Part shown: positions 12,161 through 19,499 of the stretch, piece after piece
Layout of the letters: the number at the start of each line of letters is the position of its first letter
Numbering within the stretch: position 1 is the stretch's first letter
Source of the DNA: a virus
Strand: one strand, 5' to 3'
Virus record (IMG/VR): IMGVR_UViG_3300025543_000242
Coordinates: 1 to 22,396 of that record
Length of the DNA: 22,396 bases
Made by a program: the position numbers and the translations under genes
Notes under the pieces: generated by a model
What the model was told of the DNA's origin: nothing
What the model saw: the letters and a program-made list of their open reading frames with translations, nothing else
The model's database searches: none

Positions 12161-13818
12161 AATGTTGCTCTTTGTCTTATTCGTTTATCCAATGCATTTT
12201 GGTTGCTTATGTCGTTCTGTACAACATACGCCCTAACATTGTTTTGGTTATTATTTTGATTAGGATTAAAAGTTGGTATCGCTGAAATTGTAGGCGTTGA
12301 TGCTTGGAAGCCTGCTCCTGCTCCTCCAAAAGATGGAGCTGAAATGTTACCACCTCCTCCACCAGCTCCAAGTTTACTCGATGCTGATTTGGCTGTCCTT
12401 ACAGCACTTGCAATTGAAGCAAAAATGCCTGCTGTTTGAGCTGCAAAACCTAAAAGCAAAGGAATGTTTGCAGGAAATGGAACTGCTGCTGCTGTTTTCA
12501 TTGCTCCTGAACTTGCATCAACTGCTGCTTCTGCTGCTCTTGCTGTTATCTTTCCCAATGTAGCTTTTGCTGCTGCAATTTGCTCTGCAATTAGTAGCCC
12601 TTGTTTAAATAAAAATATACCTTTACTTATCTTTGATTCCTCTCCTGCTATTGTTCTAACTGCGTCTAAAGTAGCATATATATTTGCCCTTTTTTCTTCT
12701 TCTATTTTTTTCTGCGCCTCAGATAAACCTTTAATTCTGAGCAATTCCTCATCATCATTTTGTGTTTTTCTGTCAGCAAGTTCTTGATTTAATCCGACTT
12801 CATTAATTAATTGTTCTGAACGGAATCCTTCTATTTGGGCTAAAACAGCCTTTCTTTCGTTCTCCGCTTGAAGTAAAGCAATATAGTTTTCTTGGCTTGC
12901 ATTCTTATCGAAATTTAATTGAGCTGAAGCAATTTGAATGTCAACATTTGCAAGCATTAATTTTTGCTGTTCTTCTAATATTTCGCCTAATTTATTATTT
13001 GCAATTATTCTTTCTTCAATTGTCTTGCTGGTGTCATCCCTTATTTGTCTTTGCTGTTCTGCCTGTCTGTCGTAATCTTCAATAAGCCCTTGATTAATTA
13101 CAGCACTCAGTTCAGCTTGTTTATTTAATTCAACAGCAGCGCTTGCAGCCTTTACAGTTGATGCTGCATACTCAGTAATTCCCTTTACTATTTTAGGCAA
13201 TGTTTCAGCTATTTTATCGACTGAATTATTAACTCCTGTAAAAACATCAATTGATTCTTTACCAGCTTGCTTTGTAGCTTCTAAAGCTCCTACAAAATCT
13301 CCTGCAAAAACCTTTTTTACTGCTATTGCTAAAAAGCCTAATGTATCTAAAAAGCTATTAAATCTTTCTACTAAATTTTCTTTTACAGCGTTTCCAAACT
13401 CAATCAATTTTTGTTTAGGGTCTTCAAAAAGACTTTTAAATGCGGCAACAATAGTCCCTGTGCTGCTCATTATAAACTTGAAGAAGTCATTAAAGGCAAT
13501 GCTTAGAGCCTCAAAAGCTGTTGCACTTGCATCCATAATAACTTGATTTTCACCAAGCACTTCTTTAAATAAATTAAATGCCTCTATGACTAAGCCAATA
13601 CCCATAGCCTTCAATGCTAACCCAAAACCCTTAACTCCTTTCGCTGCTTTTTTAAAGTTACTGTCTAAATCTTTGGTTGCTTTTCCTGTTGCTTCTGTTG
13701 CTTTTTTATTGTCATCAATAGAGCCTTTCATCTCTTTTAAAACGTCAACAACGTCATTTAAATTAGCTTCCGCTTTTTGTGTGTCAACCTCTAAATCTAC
13801 TGCTATTGTCTTTGCCAT
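12157..13818 (-). CDS. tail tape measure protein
   Basis: A 553-residue, mostly helical protein with Ala/Lys-rich N-terminal coiled coil (about 10-60), hydrophobic segments at about 66-88 and 105-126, long central coiled coils (about 225-370, rich in Gln/Glu/Asn), a C-terminal hydrophobic stretch (AAAVPFPANIPLLLGFAAQTAGIFASIASAV, about 443-473) and a glycine-rich then Asn/Gln-rich tail. This composition and its size relative to neighbours identify the tape measure, which sets tail length and is ejected ahead of the DNA. At the usual rule of about 0.15 nm per residue, the tail would be near 80 nm. Its start forms a TAATG junction with the 47-residue ORF upstream. Confidence 0.85.
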   Translation of the reverse strand: MAKTIAVDLEVDTQKAEANLNDVVDVLKEMKGSIDDNKKATEATGKATKDLDSNFKKAAKGVKGFGLALKAMGIGLVIEAFNLFKEVLGENQVIMDASATAFEALSIAFNDFFKFIMSSTGTIVAAFKSLFEDPKQKLIEFGNAVKENLVERFNSFLDTLGFLAIAVKKVFAGDFVGALEATKQAGKESIDVFTGVNNSVDKIAETLPKIVKGITEYAASTVKAASAAVELNKQAELSAVINQGLIEDYDRQAEQQRQIRDDTSKTIEERIIANNKLGEILEEQQKLMLANVDIQIASAQLNFDKNASQENYIALLQAENERKAVLAQIEGFRSEQLINEVGLNQELADRKTQNDDEELLRIKGLSEAQKKIEEEKRANIYATLDAVRTIAGEESKISKGIFLFKQGLLIAEQIAAAKATLGKITARAAEAAVDASSGAMKTAAAVPFPANIPLLLGFAAQTAGIFASIASAVRTAKSASSKLGAGGGGGNISAPSFGGAGAGFQASTPTISAIPTFNPNQNNNQNNVRAYVVQNDISNQNALDKRIRQRATL

Positions 13819-13961
13819 TACACTTTCTTTTTTAAATGTCGGAACATATCCTTAAACGAAAACGGCAAATAGTATTCGCCCATTGCAAACTTCATAAAAT
13901 CGCTGCTCTTTTTAGGTGTTTTTTTCATCTTGCTTAATAGTGCCAAAGTTTCGCTTATCAT
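13818..13961 (-). CDS. 47-residue basic ORF just upstream of the tape measure
   Basis: A short ORF from the ATG at 13959-13961 to a TAA at 13818-13820 that overlaps the tape-measure ATG (TAATG). The product (MISETLALLSKMKKTPKKSS, then DFMKFAMGEYYLPFSFKDMF, ending HLKKKV) has a basic linker and an aromatic amphipathic segment. A strongly A-rich leader precedes the start. The junction and leader support a real translated gene. The position between baseplate and tape-measure genes suggests a small tail-assembly factor. I do not recognise the family. An internal ATG at residue 12 is a possible alternative start. Confidence 0.6.
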   Translation of the reverse strand: MISETLALLSKMKKTPKKSSDFMKFAMGEYYLPFSFKDMFRHLKKKV

Positions 13962-13988
13962 CGTTTTTTTGTTTTTTATTTATTTTGT

Positions 13989-16433
13989 TTATCCTTCTGG
14001 TGAGCTTACACCTTCGGTTAAAAATGGGCTTCCGTTGTCTGTGCTTAATGGCTTCCATAAACATTGCGGAGTATCTCCTCCAATATAAATATAGCCATAT
14101 GCTTCACAACAATCTCTGCTGGCCTCTCCTGCTGTTCCTGTGTCTGGATTAGTAAAGTTAACAACACCACTTAAATCAAAGGAGGTTGGTACTAATCTAC
14201 ATTTATTGCCAAGTCCTTCATTACTTTCAAAAATCTTAATTAATTCAACTTGACAAGGCTCAGTATTATTTGGTTTATAGCCACTTATTTTGTTAATCCT
14301 ATAAAAGCAATCCTTAACGAAAATCTTATTATTAAATCTTAAATTGTGGATGTCTAAAGGTGTCAAATTAAATGAGGCTTTTAATATTCTTGCTTCTGGG
14401 CTGTATATCTCGTTTAGGTATCTATTCCAATACTGCTTGAAAGGATTTAGGTTGCTTCCTTCACTAACCCAGTTGCTAAAATCATAGATGCCAGAATAAG
14501 TTTCGCTAAAATTTAGATTGTAGGTCGATGAATCTGAACGTACATCTGAATAATGGCCATAGTAGCCATAGTTGTTAGAGTTGTCAACTACATCTGTAGC
14601 TTCGTTGTACATTTTTATTTGGTTGCCTGCACCATTACTTTTCTTTTTAAAGTAGGCAATTCTGGGTTTCCCTTTTAACGGAACGATTCCAGCATTTGAA
14701 TCCCTTGCTGTTAAATCCATAACGCAAATGTTGAACGCCTGTGTTGTTCCGCTTGTATTTATAAGCCTGTTTGTAGGCTCTCCAAATTCTGTGAAATTGG
14801 TAAACTTACCAGAAGTCAAGTCGCTTTGGTCTTCATAAACATATGAACCATAATTTTTTAAACTTATGTCTTGCCTGTACTTTGCCAAATAGTTTTTATC
14901 GGGTGACCATTTCCATTCTAATTTTGATTTACGAAATGAAGATGTTGTATTTAGCTGTACTTCCTTCTTTAAATTTAATTTGTCTGTCCAATCTAAACTT
15001 ATTCCCCTGTCCATATAATCAGGATAAGGCTCAATAATGAGCTGTGTTGGGTCATCTTGCTTTGGTTCTATAAACATATTAAAATGCTCAAATATTGCCT
15101 TCAAATAGTTTATTTGGTTTATGGTGGCCCAGTTGTCTTGTAGATATATATTACTATTGTTTGCAAGGTCTGGCTGTTCTGTCAACTGAAACTCTGAATA
15201 TTGTCCGCTATCTGTTTGTAAAATAAAAAAAGCTGAAACGTCTTGATTGGTTACAACATCAACATTGATTTTTATTCTAACGTCATCATTCTGGTTTAAG
15301 TTTAAACGGATGCTGCCTTCAAAAACTTCTATTAATTTGCTTCCAATGGCTGACGGCTGGATTGAACTACTTCCTAAAGTTGCTACTTGTAAAGTATTAA
15401 TATAAACTTCAACAGAATAAATTGCTTGCGTTGAATCTATTTGTCTTGTAAACTCTAAAAGTAGTTTTGTTCTGAATCCATATGTGCCGTTTGCAGGGGC
15501 TCTAAAACTGTTGTTGGCTGGTGAAAAATTTGAAGATGGGTCGTAAACTTCAGTAAAAAATTGAATTGTTTCGTCATTTAATGGGCTTCCTATGCTTTGG
15601 TTTCCAGAAAGGTTAGCAAGAAAGCCCTCTACATTTGGTCTATATTTTACAACTTCAGTATTGTTTGCCAAAGTCATATAAATGTCAGAAAAATTAAAAT
15701 CATTATTATCAAGAAAATTAGAGTCGTAGGTGTACCCTGCCTCCAAAAGTATCCTGTCTAATATGGTTTTAACCTTCATCGCTGGCTTAAATTCATAAGG
15801 CTGAATCGCACCGTCAGATGTTGTTATGTCGTTTAAATTTGCTCCTCCAATAGTCCAACCTTTGTTATCTATTCCATAGTTCACAAAAGGGTATTTAATA
15901 ACGCTTTGGTCAGCTCCACTTGTTAAATAAGTTATGTTGTCATCCCAACTGTTAACGATATTACTTTTGGTTAATGCGTGGGCGAATGTAGTTTGCCAAG
16001 CATCATCTAAATTTACTAATTTCTTTTCGCCCAGTTCATCTTTTAAATTACCTATTTCACCGATAACGACAACACTATAATTTTGGCTAACTAAATTAAC
16101 ACTTTCAATATACAAGTAGCCTTGCAATTGCGTAAGACCGTCAACCAGTATTTCACAATCTGTTTTTTTGTAGGCATCAAATGAAATCTGAACGTCTTGC
16201 AAAGTACCAGAATCATATTCATAGTTACTTAAATTAACATCATAGAAATGATTAAAAAAAGTATTATTTGTGTCTGTAAAAGGTAAAGTAAATGAGTTAC
16301 TCCTGCTTGATTGCCTGCTGCTAAAGTCTTTAACCTCGCTTACGGCAAAATCCAAAGAAATATCCTCCTCAGAATCAACATCCAAATAAATTTGCTTCTG
16401 GTTAATTTGGTTTTTTGCTATTAATTGCAGCAT
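13989..16433 (-). CDS. large baseplate/tail-associated protein (Tal-like)
   Basis: An 814-residue protein and the largest here. The N-terminal part (IYLDVDSEEDISLDFAVSEVKDFSSRQSSRSNSFTLPFTDTNNTFFNHFYDVNL, about 15-68) has the S-R-S-x-S-F-T-L-P-x-T-x-x-N motif I associate with Bacteroidota phage tail-hub proteins. The middle is beta-rich with a jelly-roll-like section (about 290-400), and EHFNMFIEPKQDDPTQLIIEPYPDYM near 455-480 resembles hub domains. The C-terminal end carries a cysteine cluster (Cys775, Cys776, Cys791 in CCEAYGYIYIGGDTPQC), perhaps a receptor-facing tip. It directly follows the Dit-like gene with adjacent stop and start. The role as tail hub or host-contact protein is inferred. 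Confidence 0.65.
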   Translation of the reverse strand: MLQLIAKNQINQKQIYLDVDSEEDISLDFAVSEVKDFSSRQSSRSNSFTLPFTDTNNTFFNHFYDVNLSNYEYDSGTLQDVQISFDAYKKTDCEILVDGLTQLQGYLYIESVNLVSQNYSVVVIGEIGNLKDELGEKKLVNLDDAWQTTFAHALTKSNIVNSWDDNITYLTSGADQSVIKYPFVNYGIDNKGWTIGGANLNDITTSDGAIQPYEFKPAMKVKTILDRILLEAGYTYDSNFLDNNDFNFSDIYMTLANNTEVVKYRPNVEGFLANLSGNQSIGSPLNDETIQFFTEVYDPSSNFSPANNSFRAPANGTYGFRTKLLLEFTRQIDSTQAIYSVEVYINTLQVATLGSSSIQPSAIGSKLIEVFEGSIRLNLNQNDDVRIKINVDVVTNQDVSAFFILQTDSGQYSEFQLTEQPDLANNSNIYLQDNWATINQINYLKAIFEHFNMFIEPKQDDPTQLIIEPYPDYMDRGISLDWTDKLNLKKEVQLNTTSSFRKSKLEWKWSPDKNYLAKYRQDISLKNYGSYVYEDQSDLTSGKFTNFTEFGEPTNRLINTSGTTQAFNICVMDLTARDSNAGIVPLKGKPRIAYFKKKSNGAGNQIKMYNEATDVVDNSNNYGYYGHYSDVRSDSSTYNLNFSETYSGIYDFSNWVSEGSNLNPFKQYWNRYLNEIYSPEARILKASFNLTPLDIHNLRFNNKIFVKDCFYRINKISGYKPNNTEPCQVELIKIFESNEGLGNKCRLVPTSFDLSGVVNFTNPDTGTAGEASRDCCEAYGYIYIGGDTPQCLWKPLSTDNGSPFLTEGVSSPEG

Positions 16434-17708
16434 CTATCTTATTTTATTGCCTAATTTAAACTTCAATTGTAGGTTATTCAGCTTCGTGTTTACCTCTTTC
16501 TTTACGTCAAAAGAATTATCTGTCAATATTATTGACGAAAAATCGCCATTTTCGTTGACATATTTAACTCGTTTACTGGTTATAAGTTCTTGCAGCCATA
16601 CAAAGGATGAATCTTCAAGCCAATCGGAATTTATAGTGTATTCTTTTTCGCCTTCCACTTTGTAAATTGTATCACCAGCTTCAAATTGGCTGTAACCGTA
16701 AACAGCACCAGCACCCCAATTGCCAAAAGGCGTAATAATTGAACTTCTCGTAACCTTTAGACTTTCAATTGATGCTAATTCAAAGGTGTAATAATCCCAA
16801 GCCCCAAGCCTGTTAATCCAAGCAAGCTGAACTGGTGTATATTTACAGTCTTGAACAACATCAAATCTATATGTCTTCGTATTGTATTGCCCACTTGTAT
16901 CAATTATTCCAATTTCATAGTATGCTAAATTAGTCTGTAAAGATGGCCTCATTGAAGTATTAAAAGTTTGTTCCTCTAAATTCTGGTAACCAACAGGTAT
17001 TGACTGGTATAATTTATCTGCATTTGCTGAAGATTTAACCGCAACAAAAGGTTCTAAGCCTATATCAAATCTATCAATATCTTGACTCAAGATTAAAGTT
17101 CCGTTTGCAGTATAGAAACTATAATTTACTTCAATATCTGTGCTTACTGTTGCTATTAATCCACTTGCTAAAATTGAAGCGACTTGATATTCTCCTGCTC
17201 TTGTTCTGGAGGTTGTCGGCATATTAGTTAACCAACTTATTTTTGTAGCATCATTATTAAATTCATAAACGCCTGCAAGCGTTGGAATAACTCCGTCAGT
17301 AAATTGGCTGGTAGTATCAATTGCAAGGAAAGAATCAGTTGCGTTTCCAGTACTCGGAAATTCTATCGGGTTTGCGTCAGCAGAAGCAGCATATTCTTCA
17401 TAACAATTTAATTCAATGAATTTGGCTGAATCGTTTAGTTCGGTTGCCGTTAAAGTTTTATGTATGGAAACTCCAGCCACCTCATTCGTTTCTTTTAGAT
17501 AATCCCTAATAATTCTGCTAATGTCAAAATGAACCCAGTTATTTTGATTTTTTTGTTGCTTTAATTTAACTACTTCAATACCATTAACATCGACAGTTAG
17601 AACGTACCTAAATTTTGCTTGGGCTGTATTTGTTGAAGTTGCTGTTAACACCAGAGGCTGTTGGTGTGCTACAACATCAGCGAAAGTGTTTTGAATTGTA
17701 ATTGCCAT
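16434..17708 (-). CDS. distal tail (Dit-like) / baseplate protein
   Basis: A 424-residue beta-rich protein. The N-terminal 80 residues (FADVVAHQQPLVLTATSTN, FRYVLTVDVNGIEVVKLKQQ, VHFDISRIIRDYLKE) fit a pattern common in Bacteroidota phage baseplate proteins: a fibronectin-like strand set ending in FDIS-x-I-I-R-x-Y-L. The central part contains CKYTPVQLAWINRLGAWDYYTF (about 287-308), a conserved stretch in the same proteins. The C-terminal part has strands typical of a baseplate hub or Dit ring. It lies between the gp10-like tail-completion gene and the Tal-like gene and ends with its stop adjacent to the next ATG. It probably forms a ring at the tail tip that anchors adhesins. Confidence 0.6.
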   Translation of the reverse strand: MAITIQNTFADVVAHQQPLVLTATSTNTAQAKFRYVLTVDVNGIEVVKLKQQKNQNNWVHFDISRIIRDYLKETNEVAGVSIHKTLTATELNDSAKFIELNCYEEYAASADANPIEFPSTGNATDSFLAIDTTSQFTDGVIPTLAGVYEFNNDATKISWLTNMPTTSRTRAGEYQVASILASGLIATVSTDIEVNYSFYTANGTLILSQDIDRFDIGLEPFVAVKSSANADKLYQSIPVGYQNLEEQTFNTSMRPSLQTNLAYYEIGIIDTSGQYNTKTYRFDVVQDCKYTPVQLAWINRLGAWDYYTFELASIESLKVTRSSIITPFGNWGAGAVYGYSQFEAGDTIYKVEGEKEYTINSDWLEDSSFVWLQELITSKRVKYVNENGDFSSIILTDNSFDVKKEVNTKLNNLQLKFKLGNKIR

Positions 17709-18290
17709 CTATCTTAAATTTTCTTTTATTGTAAAATCCAAAAGTTTATCTACGCTTATGCTCATAGCCTCCTCTATTTTTGGTGTTAATTTTTTAAAGT
17801 TCTTTTCGAAAGCAGCAGAGAAAAACTCCGTTGCTCGTATTCCCTTATTCCAGATTGACCTTCTAATAATAAAGGCAGTTGATTCATAGCTTAAAAATTG
17901 GCCTCTTGTTCCTTCTTGTCTACTTTGAAACTGAAAGCGTCTGGCCCTTACCCATTTATTAATTCCTTTTGTAAGGCCTCCTTTTTTGCCTTTACCGCTT
18001 CCAAATCTTGGTTTACTATCTCCGTCTGTCTTATATTTTTCTTGCGCTCTTGCTGTTTCTGGATAGGTGCTTTTTGTTCCTTTTACTCCTATATCTTGGA
18101 ATATGCCATAATCATCCATATTAATGACAAAGCGAAACCCACCTTTATACCCTTCAAATTCGTAATCTAAAGAGCGTGAAAGGTTGCCGCTTACATCTTT
18201 ATCCTTTGCGGCTAAATTAGAACGTGCATCCTTAACGACCTTCTTTCCAAAGTCATCAAAAGCCTTCTTTATTTCTTCAGTATCAAACAA
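17709..18290 (-). CDS. HK97 gp10-like tail completion/neck protein
   Basis: A 193-residue basic protein. FVINMDDYGIFQDIGVKGTKS (about 54-74) and the C-terminal FIIRRSIWNKGIRATEFFSAAFEKNFKKL (about 140-168) match the pattern of HK97 gp10-type proteins: a Y-G-x-F-x-(E/D)-x-G segment and a final helix pair after G-I-x-x-x-x-F. Such proteins join tail and neck. No ATG exists near the start; the frame begins at TTG (18288-18290), preceded by a run of eight A, so TTG initiation is likely. The stop lies directly before the Dit-like ATG. Confidence 0.7.
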   Translation of the reverse strand: MFDTEEIKKAFDDFGKKVVKDARSNLAAKDKDVSGNLSRSLDYEFEGYKGGFRFVINMDDYGIFQDIGVKGTKSTYPETARAQEKYKTDGDSKPRFGSGKGKKGGLTKGINKWVRARRFQFQSRQEGTRGQFLSYESTAFIIRRSIWNKGIRATEFFSAAFEKNFKKLTPKIEEAMSISVDKLLDFTIKENLR

Positions 18291-18296
18291 TTTTTT

Positions 18297-18617
18297 TTAT
18301 ATTTCTTGTTCTTCCCAACTTAAATTATCTTCATTCCAAGTATAATCACCTTCAGGCTTTTCAATCGGAGATTCCCATTTGCAAGTTTCAGTATTTAATA
18401 CCCAACTATTAAAAGGCTTGGGTGCAATAAAAGCATCTAAATTTGAATCATATGTGTATCCTATACCAGCAAAGTTTTTTCTTATATTATTATTATAACT
18501 CGTTTGAATCCAAGTACCACCTAATAAAGCTGTACAATCTGAATCTGTATAATTGTCATTAAATACAAGTACCCTTGTAACTATATTATTTGCGTCTATT
18601 TCTGCGAAGTGTGCCAT
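18297..18617 (-). CDS. small fibre-associated protein, marine-phage type
   Basis: A 106-residue protein (MAHFAEIDANNIVTRVLVFND) ending in the pattern NNNIRKNFAGIGYTYDSNLDAFIAPKPFNSWVLNTETCKWESP. I recognise this as a family common in cyanophages and other marine phages, where it is encoded beside tail-fibre or structural genes; its function is not established. Its ATG overlaps the stop of the glycine-rich adhesin (TAATG), suggesting the pair work together, for example as adhesin and chaperone or fibre cap. The occurrence supports an aquatic origin. Confidence 0.7.
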   Translation of the reverse strand: MAHFAEIDANNIVTRVLVFNDNYTDSDCTALLGGTWIQTSYNNNIRKNFAGIGYTYDSNLDAFIAPKPFNSWVLNTETCKWESPIEKPEGDYTWNEDNLSWEEQEI

Positions 18618-19495
18618 TACTGAAATTTATATTTTATTATTACAATACCGCTACCGCCGTTTGCCGCTAACTCTGAGATATAAATACCCGCTCCGCCTCC
18701 GCCTCCTGTGTTTGCTGCTCCAGCCGTTGCGTTTAATGCTGGTACGCTCTTTCTGTTTGCGCCATTACCGCCGCCGCCGTTTCCTCCTACCGGTGTGGTT
18801 CCTGTGTGTATTGCGCCACCACCACCACCACCGTAAAAAACCGCCGCTCCGGAAATAGTTTTAGAAACTCCAGCGCCTCCAATTCCAGAAACATTGCCCG
18901 AAGCACCAACCGCCCCAGCGCCTCCGCCTCCAGCCCCTCTATATGGTGGTATTGTGGAAGTCATCCCCGCGCCTCCTGAGAACGCTTCATCACCTCCGGC
19001 TGCTGCTCCTCCTGTTCCGTTTGGTGACGCGCCACCTCCGCCGCTACCACCGCTAAGACCGTTAACAGAACTAATTGGAACAGCGCCGCCGCCGCCGCCT
19101 AATACTGCCGAGCCTAACGCAGCAAAACTACTTTGTGTTCCGTTATTTCCTAAAACTTGATATGCGGGTGCTGCCGCCCCGCCCCCAACTGCTACCGCGT
19201 AAAGTTGAGCAGTAACCGATTGTCCGGTAACAGAACGAACAGAACCACCGCCACCGCCACCGCTTCCTACTCCATTTGAACCACCGCCACCGCTTCCGCC
19301 GCCAGCTACTAAAAGCACATCTACTACGTTTCCATATGTAGGGTCTGTTCCAATTGAAGAAACCGTAAAATTAGAAGATGAACTAAAAGTGTGAATTTTA
19401 TAATCTCCATCAGTTGTAATCGTTCCACCTGTTGCAGTCATAAATGTAAAACCACCGCCACTACTTGCACTATTTCCAAAAGTCGTTCCTATCAT
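18617..19495 (-). CDS. glycine-rich tail adhesin (polyglycine sandwich type)
   Basis: A 292-residue protein. The N-terminal strand region (DYKIHTFSSSSNFTVSSIGTD, DVLLVAGGGSGGGG) and C-terminal GGSGIVIIKYKFQ flank some 200 residues dominated by blocks of three to seven Gly with Ala/Ser/Thr/Asn between. Known glycine-rich phage adhesins such as S16 gp38 fold these blocks into a polyglycine II sandwich with variable loops that contact the host receptor. The first and last segments are of the type found in many environmental phage fibres. DNA here is visibly richer in G and C than the flanks because of Gly codons. It follows the modular fibre gene and overlaps the small fibre protein. Confidence 0.75.
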   Translation of the reverse strand: MIGTTFGNSASSGGGFTFMTATGGTITTDGDYKIHTFSSSSNFTVSSIGTDPTYGNVVDVLLVAGGGSGGGGSNGVGSGGGGGGSVRSVTGQSVTAQLYAVAVGGGAAAPAYQVLGNNGTQSSFAALGSAVLGGGGGAVPISSVNGLSGGSGGGGASPNGTGGAAAGGDEAFSGGAGMTSTIPPYRGAGGGGAGAVGASGNVSGIGGAGVSKTISGAAVFYGGGGGGAIHTGTTPVGGNGGGGNGANRKSVPALNATAGAANTGGGGGAGIYISELAANGGSGIVIIKYKFQ

Positions 19496-19499
19496 ATTT

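Noticed and set aside
12679-12686. TATATTTG on the plus strand inside the tape measure gene
   Set aside because: Isolated -7 match within a coding region, without a paired -33 element or downstream gene on that strand.
18894-19160. Pro-rich plus-strand ORF inside the glycine-rich adhesin
   Set aside because: It is the complement of Gly codons (GGN read as Pro-rich antisense), without leader or coupling; a composition shadow.
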